Both the position numbers and the translations under genes were made by a program. A model generated the notes under the pieces. It searched no databases. It was not told the DNA's origin and saw only the letters and a program-made list of their open reading frames with translations. Shown here one piece after another: positions 1 through 6,902 of a stretch of DNA of 11,802 nucleotides. Positions within the stretch are counted from its first letter, which is position 1, and each line of letters begins with the position of its first letter. The DNA is from Verrucomicrobiota bacterium (GTDB lineage: Bacteria > Verrucomicrobiota > Verrucomicrobiia > Limisphaerales > CAIQOK01), in the NCBI GenBank assembly GCA_025363535.1, contig JANYDP010000295.1:1-11802 (forward strand). Direction: 5' to 3'.

Positions 1-2257
1 CGGCGAACTCCCGCAAGCGCGACCAATACCACGGATTGAATTTCGTGAGGTCGTATTGGCTCAAGCCGTCCCACGCCGTCCCTTGCCCGCTCCGCGCAAA
101 TGGCTGCTCGAAAAACGGCGGCAAAACTTCCCCGGTCAACCGGCGGATGCGTTCGTGATCGTCGCGGCGAATGTCGTACCAGAGGCCGTAATGATGATTG
201 AGCGCGACCTCGTTGCGCTTCGCCATTCCATCGGCCAGCAGTTCCAAATCATCCGTCAGCCCCGGCCCGATTCGCCCCGGCACAAAGCGCGTGAGCGCCG
301 GGCCGAACGTCGCCGCCTCGTCGGGCCGAAGGCTGCCGCGCCACCACGCCACTTCCATGCTGTCACCGATGAGGAGCCGGCCGTTCACGGTCAGCCAGCC
401 GTTGGTGATTTCTAATTTCCGATTTCCGATTTCCGATTTCCGATTTGAATTTTGAGCCTCCTCACGCTGACTGCTACGAGGCGAGATTTCCTCGCCGCGT
501 TTTGCGCTACCGGGTTCACCGGGAATCGGATCGCGTTGCCCAGCCGCCGCAATGTAATCGCGGAGCAACGGTGCAGGTTGGTGCGAAGCGGCGGCAAGTT
601 CCTGCGCTTTGTCCACCGTTGGATTGCTGGACTCTTCGTGCGCACGCGGCATGAGTTGCAACCGCGCGGCGGCTTCTGCACCAAGACGCTCGTTTAACTG
701 CGCGGCAAACAAACTCTCCGGCGAAATAAAATCATTCGAGCTGTGCCATACGCCGTCGCCCTCGAAACCGCCCCACGAACCGAAGGACCAGTTCTGTGCG
801 CCGGGCGTATTCCAGCAGCGGATCACCGAGGCGCTGCAATTCCACAGCACGCTGTTCGCCGCCGCCCAGCCGATGGCGGCGTGGTTGCCGGCGCGGTAGC
901 CGAGCGTGAGGGCGTTGCCGTCAATCCGCACGTTGTCGTAGAGTACGCCGCTGGCCCAGCTTTCAATCGGCCCGCTGTCGTTCAACGCCTCGTAGGCCTC
1001 GCATTGCACAAACGCATTCGGCCCGGCGGCGCAATGGCCGACAGAGAAATCGTGGCGACCATGTTCCGCGTAGCAACGCAGAAACAAGGTCTGCTGCCCC
1101 ATCGTAAAAAATGTGTGGCGACGATACCCGCCGTCTTCGGACACGGGCGCAAGCGAAAGGCAATCTTCCACAGTGATCCGCTGGCAAGTTTCGTAAACCG
1201 CCACGGCCGAGCCGGCGAAATGCTGGAACGTGACCTGACGCACCCAGGCATCGCGGGTGTGCTCCAGCGTGACGGCAAACCAGGAATGATTTTCGTCCTT
1301 GGGATTGGCGGCATCGAACGTGGATTCGAGCCGGAGATTTTCGAGGCCGACATTGGTGATGCGGCCCGGCCAGTTATAGATGACAACGTAAGGAGACTCC
1401 GACTGAGTTTCGAGTTTTTCCAGCGTTGTCGTGATGGGCGCGTCCACCGTGACAAGGTCGCCTTCGAGGGATTTGACGACGCGATTCCAAACGACCTCAC
1501 GGCTGCCGGGCTTCCAACCGCCGCCCACGCCGCCGCCAAACTCCGTGGCGCCCAGTTGCTCAATCCATTCCTGCGCGCAGGGTCGGGTGATGCGAATAGT
1601 GTCGCCGACCTGGAGACTGTTCGTCCCGGCCAGATGAAAGCTCGTCGCGCCCACGGGAACGTAGTCGTCCTGTATCAACCACGGGGCTTGCGAGCGCGGT
1701 TTGAAATCATTTTTCCCCACGACCCGGATGAGCGTGCGCCGGTCCAGCCCCGCTGCAACCAGGGTGGTGCCGTTTTCGCCCATGCCCTGGCCGCGCAGCA
1801 CCACGCCGGAGTTGGTGATTTGCAGACCGCCAAAAATTTCATGCCGGCCTTTCAGCAGCAGCACCGCGCCGCGAAGGCCGTTGGTGTCGGCGGGCAAACC
1901 CGCGACGTGATCAATCGCCTGCTGGATGCGCGCCGTGCTGTCGCCGGGTCGGGGTTCGAGCACGACGATTATCGGCGCATCGGGAATTGGTTTGTCGCCG
2001 CCCGCGTAACCGCAACTGGAAAAATCCGGCACGCGGTTGCCCCGCTCCTCGGCGTGGTACGCGAGTCGTCCTTCTCGGTTGACCGAGATGGCAGGCACCG
2101 GGTTTTTTGGCGCGGCGAAAGCAACCTTCACACTCCCCGAACTCAGCAGAAAAAAAATCCCCAACCACCAACAAGAGCGGAGTCGCAGCAGAGCCTTTTC
2201 CAACGCCGAGCCAGCAACGTGGCCCGGGAACTTGAAACTTGAAACTTGAAACTTCAT
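1..2257 (-). CDS. Secreted right-handed beta-helix protein with C-terminal DUF6298-like domain (partial, runs off left edge)
   Basis: An unbroken 752-codon frame runs from an ATG at 2257 to base 1 with no stop, so the 3' end is outside the window. Residues 19-49 form a signal peptide (Arg-rich start, core CWWLGIFFLLSS, then KVAFAAP), so the product is exported. Residues about 78-525 look like a pectate-lyase-superfamily beta-helix: VPDFSSCGYAGG at 77-87, STARIQQAIDHVAG at 107-120, GVVLRGQGMGENGTTLV at 151-167, then strands of the type ITVEDCLSL. A linker at about 535-618 carries a heptamer repeat. From 619 a second domain starts (NGWLTVNGRLLIGDS); NHHYGLWYDIRRDDHERIRR and ARSGQGTAWDGLS resemble the family I recall as DUF6298, seen in polysaccharide-degradation loci. 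The start overlaps the upstream hydrolase stop by 4 nt (ATGA), suggesting coupling. An alternative TTG start at 2203 gives a shorter, cleaner signal peptide. Catalytic activity is unproven; pectin side-chain cleavage is inference from context. Confidence 0.85.
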   Translation of the reverse strand, partial: MKFQVSSFKFPGHVAGSALEKALLRLRSCWWLGIFFLLSSGSVKVAFAAPKNPVPAISVNREGRLAYHAEERGNRVPDFSSCGYAGGDKPIPDAPIIVVLEPRPGDSTARIQQAIDHVAGLPADTNGLRGAVLLLKGRHEIFGGLQITNSGVVLRGQGMGENGTTLVAAGLDRRTLIRVVGKNDFKPRSQAPWLIQDDYVPVGATSFHLAGTNSLQVGDTIRITRPCAQEWIEQLGATEFGGGVGGGWKPGSREVVWNRVVKSLEGDLVTVDAPITTTLEKLETQSESPYVVIYNWPGRITNVGLENLRLESTFDAANPKDENHSWFAVTLEHTRDAWVRQVTFQHFAGSAVAVYETCQRITVEDCLSLAPVSEDGGYRRHTFFTMGQQTLFLRCYAEHGRHDFSVGHCAAGPNAFVQCEAYEALNDSGPIESWASGVLYDNVRIDGNALTLGYRAGNHAAIGWAAANSVLWNCSASVIRCWNTPGAQNWSFGSWGGFEGDGVWHSSNDFISPESLFAAQLNERLGAEAAARLQLMPRAHEESSNPTVDKAQELAAASHQPAPLLRDYIAAAGQRDPIPGEPGSAKRGEEISPRSSQREEAQNSNRKSEIGNRKLEITNGWLTVNGRLLIGDSMEVAWWRGSLRPDEAATFGPALTRFVPGRIGPGLTDDLELLADGMAKRNEVALNHHYGLWYDIRRDDHERIRRLTGEVLPPFFEQPFARSGQGTAWDGLSQYDLTKFNPWYWSRLREFA
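414..446. repeat. Heptanucleotide tandem repeat (GATTTCC)n inside the beta-helix gene
   Basis: Three exact copies of GATTTCC occupy 421-441, with partial copies on both sides, about 4.7 units in all. Read on the minus strand inside the gene it encodes NSNRKSEIGNRKLEI (residues 603-617), precisely in the linker between the beta-helix and the C-terminal domain. The reading frame stays open through the tract. Confidence 0.9.
2228..2254. repeat. Heptanucleotide tandem repeat (GAAACTT)n at a gene junction
   Basis: Three exact copies of GAAACTT lie at 2234-2254, preceded by a degenerate GAACTT. The tract begins directly after the ATG of the beta-helix gene and encodes its first residues (MKFQVSSFKF). 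It also touches the stop codon of the upstream hydrolase gene, so it sits exactly on the junction of two coding regions. Confidence 0.9.
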
Positions 2258-3828
2258 GGCAGCCTGCCCGTGACGGGCCTCGGTTCGTTGGCGCTCGCAA
2301 TTTCTTTCCCGTCCGCCAACACGCGCAAGCCCTGTCCGCGACCGTAGCGCGTGCCGGCTTTGTCCCAGAGGATGGTGAGCATGTGGCCATGATACTTCAC
2401 GCCATCGAGACAAAACCAGTCCCATGTGTTCGCAGGCAACAACGGAAATATTTCCACCACCTCATCCGCACGCGGGCGCAGACCGATGACGCCCGTGATG
2501 AGCAGATCGGCAAAAGTCGAATGGTTGTAACAGCGGCTGCGTCCACCTTTACCATTGATCCAGTCGCCGGTGACTTCGTCGAGGTATTCGCCGACGTAAG
2601 GCTTGCCGTCAGCGTGCTGGCTGTGGACGTAGGCGAGGAAGGCGGGGAAGAAGGAATTGATGGTTGATGGTTGATGGTTGATGGAAAGCACCTCGCTATC
2701 ACGAAGGAAATTCGCCAGCGCGTACAGCGTCTGGCTCGTGGCAAAGGGCCAGACCGCGCCGTCCCATTCGCAGGTGCCAACGCCGTGGGAACGAAATTGT
2801 GGATGCTGGCGCTCGGCCGTGGTCAGGCCAAACGGCGCGCGGAATCCGGTTGCGTCGTCCAACTGCATCCACGCGCCAGAAAACTTGCTGTCATCCGCAA
2901 GGCCGAACATCCATGGAATGAAACCCAGCTCCTCGCGCACGTTGGCAAACGGAGCGCCGCCAGTGGGCGGAGCATTCCAGCGCACTTCAAAAAACTTCGC
3001 CTCTTCGTTCCACAGCTTTTCCAGCACGCGGGCTTTCAACGCCGCCGCTTTCGCCTCGAACTCCTCGGCCAGAATCTTGTTTTTCGCCAATCTCGCGATG
3101 GCGGCGATGGCGCGGGCATTGGCGAACATGTAGCTGTTGATGGTCGGACGGAGGTTTTTATTCGTGCGCGAGCCGCTGATGGATTCCTCCATGCCGTCAC
3201 GCACGTCGAACTGCCAGAACAGGCCGTTGGTGGTCAGCCGTTCGCTTTCCCACGCACGATAATCGGCGACAAAATCAGCGAGCAATTTGACTGGGAATTT
3301 TTTATCGCCGTTCACGAGGGAACGGTCGTAAGCGGCGGATGCAAACCAACTGCTGAACTTGTGGAAATGCGGCTGCGCCTGGCCGGCGTTCCCGCGCAGC
3401 CAGAACGTCGTGTAGTCATCCAGAAAATTCTGATCGCGCAACCAGCGGCCTTCAGCGAGATGGAAACCAGCGGCGCAACTGATGGTGTTGAAAATCCCGG
3501 CGTGGCGAACGGGCGTGAGAAATTCCGTGATGACCCAGCCGTTCGTCGTCTGCACGAGATGTTTGCGAAACGACCACCAGCGGTAGAAATAAATTTCCTC
3601 CACTTCTTTGTCGGGACAATCGAAGAACGGAATTTCCTTTTGCAGCCAATTCCACGAGTCAGCGTTGGAAATGGTGTTGGTGAAATTTTCATCTTCCATC
3701 GCGTTGAACTTTTCGACGTGATGGGCGAAGTCGGCGGGTTTGAGAATCGCGAAGTCGGCGGCGAAAGAATTTTGAACCACGAAATACACGAACCACACGA
3801 AAAAGAAACTAGCCGAACTTTTCTTCAC
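2254..3828 (-). CDS. Secreted GH63/MGH1-like (alpha/alpha)6-barrel glycoside hydrolase
   Basis: The product (524 aa from the chosen start) resembles six-hairpin glycosidases of the mannosylglycerate-hydrolase/GH63/trehalase type. Motifs: EEIYFYRWWSFRKH near residues 77-90, FLTPVRHAGIFNT, EGRWLRDQNFLDDYTTFWLRG, DGMEESISGSR near 211-221 (acidic residues that could be catalytic), RPTINSYMFANARAIAAIA, EWDGAVWPFATSQTL, and a C-terminal VGEYLDEVTGDW...YNHSTFADLLITGVIGLRPR block. I chose a GTG at 3828 because it gives a textbook signal peptide: KKSS, core ASFFFVWFVYFVV, then QNSFA before ADF. The frame is also open up to an ATG at 4170, 4 nt after the aldolase stop (638 aa), but those extra 114 residues are translated repeat DNA. 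ATG at 3699 is a third option that would lose the signal. A heptamer repeat encodes INHQPSTIN internally. Substrate is unknown; pectic oligosaccharides are inferred from the neighbouring lyases. Confidence 0.82.
   Translation of the reverse strand: MKKSSASFFFVWFVYFVVQNSFAADFAILKPADFAHHVEKFNAMEDENFTNTISNADSWNWLQKEIPFFDCPDKEVEEIYFYRWWSFRKHLVQTTNGWVITEFLTPVRHAGIFNTISCAAGFHLAEGRWLRDQNFLDDYTTFWLRGNAGQAQPHFHKFSSWFASAAYDRSLVNGDKKFPVKLLADFVADYRAWESERLTTNGLFWQFDVRDGMEESISGSRTNKNLRPTINSYMFANARAIAAIARLAKNKILAEEFEAKAAALKARVLEKLWNEEAKFFEVRWNAPPTGGAPFANVREELGFIPWMFGLADDSKFSGAWMQLDDATGFRAPFGLTTAERQHPQFRSHGVGTCEWDGAVWPFATSQTLYALANFLRDSEVLSINHQPSTINSFFPAFLAYVHSQHADGKPYVGEYLDEVTGDWINGKGGRSRCYNHSTFADLLITGVIGLRPRADEVVEIFPLLPANTWDWFCLDGVKYHGHMLTILWDKAGTRYGRGQGLRVLADGKEIASANEPRPVTGRLP
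2657..2684. repeat. Heptanucleotide tandem repeat (TTGATGG)4 inside the hydrolase gene
   Basis: Four exact copies of TTGATGG in tandem (28 bp). On the coding strand they are read as SINHQPSTIN, a low-complexity insertion between LRDSEV and FFPAFLAYVHSQHADGKPYVGEY of the glycoside hydrolase. It probably lies in a loop, since conserved-looking sequence resumes on both sides. Confidence 0.92.
3775..3807. repeat. Left arm of long inverted repeat (AACCACGAAATACACGAACC-type)
   Basis: This 33-bp segment recurs in reverse complement at 4130-4162, with two base differences and one 1-nt length difference. It lies inside the hydrolase coding region and encodes the hydrophobic FFFVWFVYFVV core of its signal peptide. 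Confidence 0.85.
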
Positions 3829-4054
3829 AATCCCAAAGGGATTGCAGCCATCAGCCCAGGGTTGCGAGGCACGAGCTACCCTGGGTCGCCGCCAAAATAC
3901 GTCACAACCCTGAAGGGGTTGCAGCCGAGTTGCACATCCCGCTGCCACAACCCCTTCAGGGTTGAAAATCATTTTGTTTCTTTGACCCAGGGTAGTTCGC
4001 TCCCGCGAACAACCCTGGGCTGATTGACACAATCCCGTTGGGATTGAATGCAGC
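3826..4054. repeat. Nested palindromic repeat cluster (intergenic, no gene seen)
   Basis: The 346-bp stretch 3829-4174 holds no convincing gene; most of it is stacked inverted repeats. Outer hairpins are CAATCCC/GGGATTG at 3828-3844 and at 4030-4046. Next are hairpins with stems CCCAGGGT/ACCCTGGG at 3855-3885 and 3986-4019; the second has a 14-bp stem with one A-A mismatch and a 4-nt loop. These two also match each other inverted, with 12-bp identical ends at 3852-3887 and 3984-4022. At the centre is a perfect 17-bp inverted repeat, 3905-3921 with 3948-3964. The nesting suggests a folded RNA or cruciform, or a dispersed repeat. I believe similar modules are common between verrucomicrobial genes, but copy number cannot be seen here. 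Confidence 0.85.
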
Positions 4055-4079
4055 TTCCCAAACAAATCGGACTGCGAAC

Positions 4080-4126
4080 GCGCGGAACAATGCTCCGCGC
4101 TCCCAACGCCGTGCGGGTTGCCGCAC
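4080..4126. repeat. Two short GC-rich hairpins in the repeat block
   Basis: GCGCGGA (4080-4086) pairs with TCCGCGC (4094-4100), and GTGCGG (4111-4116) pairs with CCGCAC (4121-4126) around a GTTG loop. They lie between the nested palindrome and the right arm and have no run of T after them in the minus-strand direction, so I do not call them terminators. Confidence 0.7.
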
Positions 4127-4129
4127 AGG

Positions 4130-4162
4130 TTTTCTTTCGTGTGGTTCGTGTGTTTCGCGGTT
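4130..4162. repeat. Right arm of long inverted repeat
   Basis: Reverse complement of the segment at 3775-3807 (AACCRCGAAAYACACGAACC core, then CACACGAAA). It starts 12 nt beyond the aldolase stop codon in the direction of transcription. The two arms bracket the whole palindrome cluster, giving a unit of about 388 bp. Confidence 0.85.
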
Positions 4163-4174
4163 AAAAACATCGGC

Positions 4175-5101
4175 TCACAAATTCAACTTCGCGATCTCGG
4201 CTTCAATTTCCTGCACGCGCGCCTTGACCAATTCCCATTCACTGGCGCGGAAGCGGTGGAACGGCTCGGCCATGAAATCATCGCAAATCCCCATACAGGC
4301 CAGCGTGCATTTGATGCCTTTGATGATCGAGGAAGAATATTTTCCGATGCGATAAAAGGAATCGCTCACGCGTTGAATTTGTTTCTGCAATTCTTCGGCA
4401 CGCGCCAGATTTCCGGCGCGATGGGCTTCGACGACTTGGACATAAAGTTTTGGGAACAGATTCGCGCCACCGCTCACGCCGCCATTGCCACCGAGTTGCA
4501 GCGCGGCAAAAAGTTTTTCCTCCGGGCCGATCAGCAACGGCCAGTCGGGGCGGTGTTGCCGGATAAGCGCGGCGGCGGCTTTGAAATAATTGAGGTCGCC
4601 GGAGCTGTCCTTGAGTCCGATGATGCGCGGCTCGTCCATCGCCCGGCGCACGGTATCCAGTTCGAAGTGAACCTTCGTCAGCGCGGGCATGTTGTAGATG
4701 AACAGAGGCAGCGGCAGTTCGGCGACGAGATGCTCCAGATACTCCTGCAACTCCGGCTGCGCCTCGGGCAAGTAATAAGGTGGCGCGACGACGACCGCGC
4801 TCGCGCCTGCGCCGGCGGAATGGCGGGCGAGATTCACCGACTCGACAAACGCGGTGTCGGTGATGCCCACCAAGACCGGCACGCGGTCTTTCACCTGGCG
4901 GCAGACGCGCTCCACGAGTTCACGGCGCAAACGGTAACTCAGGCTCGGCCCTTCACCGGTGGTGCCAAGGATGAACAGTCCGCTGACACCGCCGGACAAA
5001 ATGTGTTCGATCAGTCGCTCCAGACCGGCGACATCAAGTTCATCGCGGCCACGCAGCGGCGTGACCATGGGCGGAATAATTCCAGGCAAAGACAATTTCA
5101 T
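4175..5101 (-). CDS. DHDPS/N-acetylneuraminate-lyase superfamily aldolase, probable 2-keto-3-deoxy sugar acid aldolase
   Basis: A 308-aa cytoplasmic class I aldolase with the family's usual length and TIM-barrel motif order: GIIPPMVTPL at 7-16, GTTGEGPSLS at 46-55 (carboxylate-binding Thr47-Thr48), APPYY at 106-110, IYNMPAL at 135-141 (Tyr136), and GLKDSSGD at 162-169 with the Schiff-base Lys164. The Arg that binds aspartate semialdehyde in true DapA (Arg138 in E. coli) is Leu141 here, and YNMPAL resembles the NanA-type YNIPAL, so lysine synthesis is unlikely. Next to pectate lyases, cleavage of 2-keto-3-deoxygluconate or a related acid is the best inference. I chose ATG 5101 because the family typically starts just before GIIPP; an in-frame ATG at 5179 would add 26 residues. 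There are 112 nt between this start and the upstream lyase stop, with no clear terminator. Confidence 0.88.
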   Translation of the reverse strand: MKLSLPGIIPPMVTPLRGRDELDVAGLERLIEHILSGGVSGLFILGTTGEGPSLSYRLRRELVERVCRQVKDRVPVLVGITDTAFVESVNLARHSAGAGASAVVVAPPYYLPEAQPELQEYLEHLVAELPLPLFIYNMPALTKVHFELDTVRRAMDEPRIIGLKDSSGDLNYFKAAAALIRQHRPDWPLLIGPEEKLFAALQLGGNGGVSGGANLFPKLYVQVVEAHRAGNLARAEELQKQIQRVSDSFYRIGKYSSSIIKGIKCTLACMGICDDFMAEPFHRFRASEWELVKARVQEIEAEIAKLNL

Positions 5102-5213
5102 TTCAAGAGTTTCTAAGGTTTTAGCGCGCAGCGGGACTGGCAGATTCGGGCACTGCCGCAAAGTTATCGCCGCTGACATCAGGAATGCGATTAAAAACGA
5201 CGTGAGCAGGCGG

Positions 5214-6899
5214 TCAGTTCAACGTGTTCACGTTGCTCTGCGGCTTGCTCCAGTCAATTTTTTTAGTCGGGTCGAGGCCGGCGAGGTATTTGTCCATGAC
5301 CGTGTAGCCATCACCCTGCAAATCTTTTTGCGCCAGAGCATCGTCCTTCAAGTCCAAGCTGAATTTTTTCTTCCACGACTGCGGAATTCCGTCGGCACCC
5401 AAATCCTTGATCGGTTCGCCTTTGTATTCGGGATAACCCCCGACTTGCGCGACGTCCGTGATGATGCCGTTGCCCGCCATGCCGTAATTATTTTTCGCGA
5501 GGCCCTCCGGCTGTGGCGGCAAGAATTCCTTGCCTGCGCTCCAGACTTTTCCGGTGCGAACCGTGTTCGCCACGCGTTCATCCACAGCATCGCGGCGTGG
5601 CAAGTTTGCGCCGGCGTTTTTCAGAACGTCGTCGAACGCCTGTTTCGCCGTCGTGATCGTCATGGGCGGCAGCGGGAACGGTTTATCCACACGCACCTGG
5701 GCGACGATTTTTTTCATGGACTCGTTGGTGTTGATGGTCGGATCGTCTTTGGAACCGCCGTCGGAGAATTGCACGCCGCCCGCCCAATTGTCGGCAGTCA
5801 CTTTTTCATTACCCTCAACAATGTTGCCAGCGACGTAGGCTTTGCCGAAATACGGAATCAAATCTGGCTTTTTCTGCGTGGCCGAGGGCTGCAAAATGCG
5901 ATACGCCACCGGGCCTGAATTCGCCGCCGGGCCAGGTTTGAAATAGTTGTTGATGATGTTGTAGAGGCTGTCCTTGTCGCCGCCGTCAATCGTGCGATGC
6001 CGCCAGTTGAACAGCACGTTGTTGACGAAATTAAAACCGTAGGTCATCGCCACGCTCGGATTGCGGCCGGTGTTGCAGGCGAAAAGATTGTGGTGAAACG
6101 CGGAGTTGCGGCCGCCCCAGTCGCCGCCGAACGCGTGATTGTAGGTGTTCAACGCCTCGCTCGTGATCGTCCACTGAATCGTGACGTTGACCGCAGGCAG
6201 CTTGAGCGCCGGGCCGCCGTTTGTGGGCTGATACATGTGGCGATACGTGTCAATGTTCTGATCCTGACCCCAGCTCGCGGAAATGTGATCGAGAATAATA
6301 TTTCCAATCGGACTGCCGTAATGCACGCCATGGCGGTTGAAGATGTCCATGTTGCCACGGCGCAGGCGCAGATAACGAATCACCACGTCGTGGGCATTGT
6401 CGTCAATGCCATTGTCCGCGATGCAAATGCCGTCGCCGGGCGCGGTGTGGCCGTCAATCGTGATATACGGCGCCTCGATGTAGATGGGTTTTTCGAGATG
6501 GATGATGCCCGCGACGTTGAAGATGACGATGCGCGGCCCGGCTGATTCGCACGCCGCGCGGAGCGAACCAGGGCCACTGTCGGCGAGATTGGTCACGACA
6601 AAAATTTTTCCGCCGCGTCCACCGAAGGAAAATTTTCCACCGCCTTCCGCGCCGGGAAACGCGGGGACTTTCGCCTGTGGCAAATCGCCCGGCAACGCCG
6701 CCCACGGGATGTAGGGCTTGCCTTTCTTTTCCCACTCGGCGAGTTGCGGAGCGAGCTTCGCGATGAGCTGCTGTTCGTATTGATCCCACGCCGCGTTGCG
6801 CGCCTTGACGGAGTCGTTAGGAATCGGCCAGTTCTCACGGGCGGAAACAAATTGGGTTGCGAGCGAAACCATCGCCGCGAAAATAATTTTCGTTTTCAT
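5214..6899 (-). CDS. Secreted PL1-type pectate lyase (second of pair)
   Basis: A 561-aa exported polysaccharide lyase. Residues 1-20 are a signal peptide (MKTKIIFAAMVSLATQFVSA). An N-terminal extension at 21-75, rich in charged and helical residues, is absent from the neighbouring lyase. The beta-helix begins at AFPGAEGGGKFSFGGRGGK (80-98) and VTNLADSGPGSLRAA (102-116). Then come GPRIVIFNVAGIIHL, ITIDGHTAPGDGI at 146-158, VVIRYLRLRRG at 172-182, the PL1 signature region LDHISASWGQDQN at 203-215, HHNLFACNTGRNP at 269-281 (Arg279 a candidate catalytic base) and NNVLFNWRHRTIDGG at 293-307. Residues 501-548 form a calcium-binding-like tail (GADGIPQSWKKKF, LQGDGYTVMDKYLAGLDP). The start lies 3 nt after the stop of the upstream lyase, with no Shine-Dalgarno visible, so translational coupling is likely. 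Cleavage of polygalacturonate-type backbones is family knowledge; exact substrate is not visible. Confidence 0.92.
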   Translation of the reverse strand: MKTKIIFAAMVSLATQFVSARENWPIPNDSVKARNAAWDQYEQQLIAKLAPQLAEWEKKGKPYIPWAALPGDLPQAKVPAFPGAEGGGKFSFGGRGGKIFVVTNLADSGPGSLRAACESAGPRIVIFNVAGIIHLEKPIYIEAPYITIDGHTAPGDGICIADNGIDDNAHDVVIRYLRLRRGNMDIFNRHGVHYGSPIGNIILDHISASWGQDQNIDTYRHMYQPTNGGPALKLPAVNVTIQWTITSEALNTYNHAFGGDWGGRNSAFHHNLFACNTGRNPSVAMTYGFNFVNNVLFNWRHRTIDGGDKDSLYNIINNYFKPGPAANSGPVAYRILQPSATQKKPDLIPYFGKAYVAGNIVEGNEKVTADNWAGGVQFSDGGSKDDPTINTNESMKKIVAQVRVDKPFPLPPMTITTAKQAFDDVLKNAGANLPRRDAVDERVANTVRTGKVWSAGKEFLPPQPEGLAKNNYGMAGNGIITDVAQVGGYPEYKGEPIKDLGADGIPQSWKKKFSLDLKDDALAQKDLQGDGYTVMDKYLAGLDPTKKIDWSKPQSNVNTLN

Positions 6900-6902
6900 A
6901 AA

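Noticed and set aside
743..2242. Long plus-strand frame (499 codons)
   Set aside because: It is codon-aligned antisense to the beta-helix gene, whose GC-rich codon use rarely gives plus-strand stops. Its translation shows no domain, whereas the minus frame has a signal peptide and conserved motifs.
1911..2390. Minus-strand frame of 159 codons spanning the hydrolase/beta-helix junction
   Set aside because: It is out of frame with both real genes there; its Arg/Pro-rich product is typical of a frame-shifted shadow.
2671..4023. Plus-strand frame (450 codons)
   Set aside because: Opposite the glycoside hydrolase and the palindrome cluster; part of its product is translated repeat DNA and nothing in it resembles a domain.
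3826..4054. CRISPR array
   Set aside because: The repeats are inverted and nested, of different sequences, with no regular direct repeats or uniform spacers and no cas genes nearby.
3829..4170. N-terminal extension of the hydrolase from ATG 4170 (114 residues)
   Set aside because: The frame is open and starts 4 nt past the aldolase stop, but the peptide is wholly translated hairpin repeats with no signal or domain, so I set the start at the GTG at 3828 and list this as an alternative.
4118..5918. Two overlapping plus-strand frames (332 and 319 codons)
   Set aside because: Antisense to the aldolase and to the 3' part of the second lyase; no domain or plausible start context.
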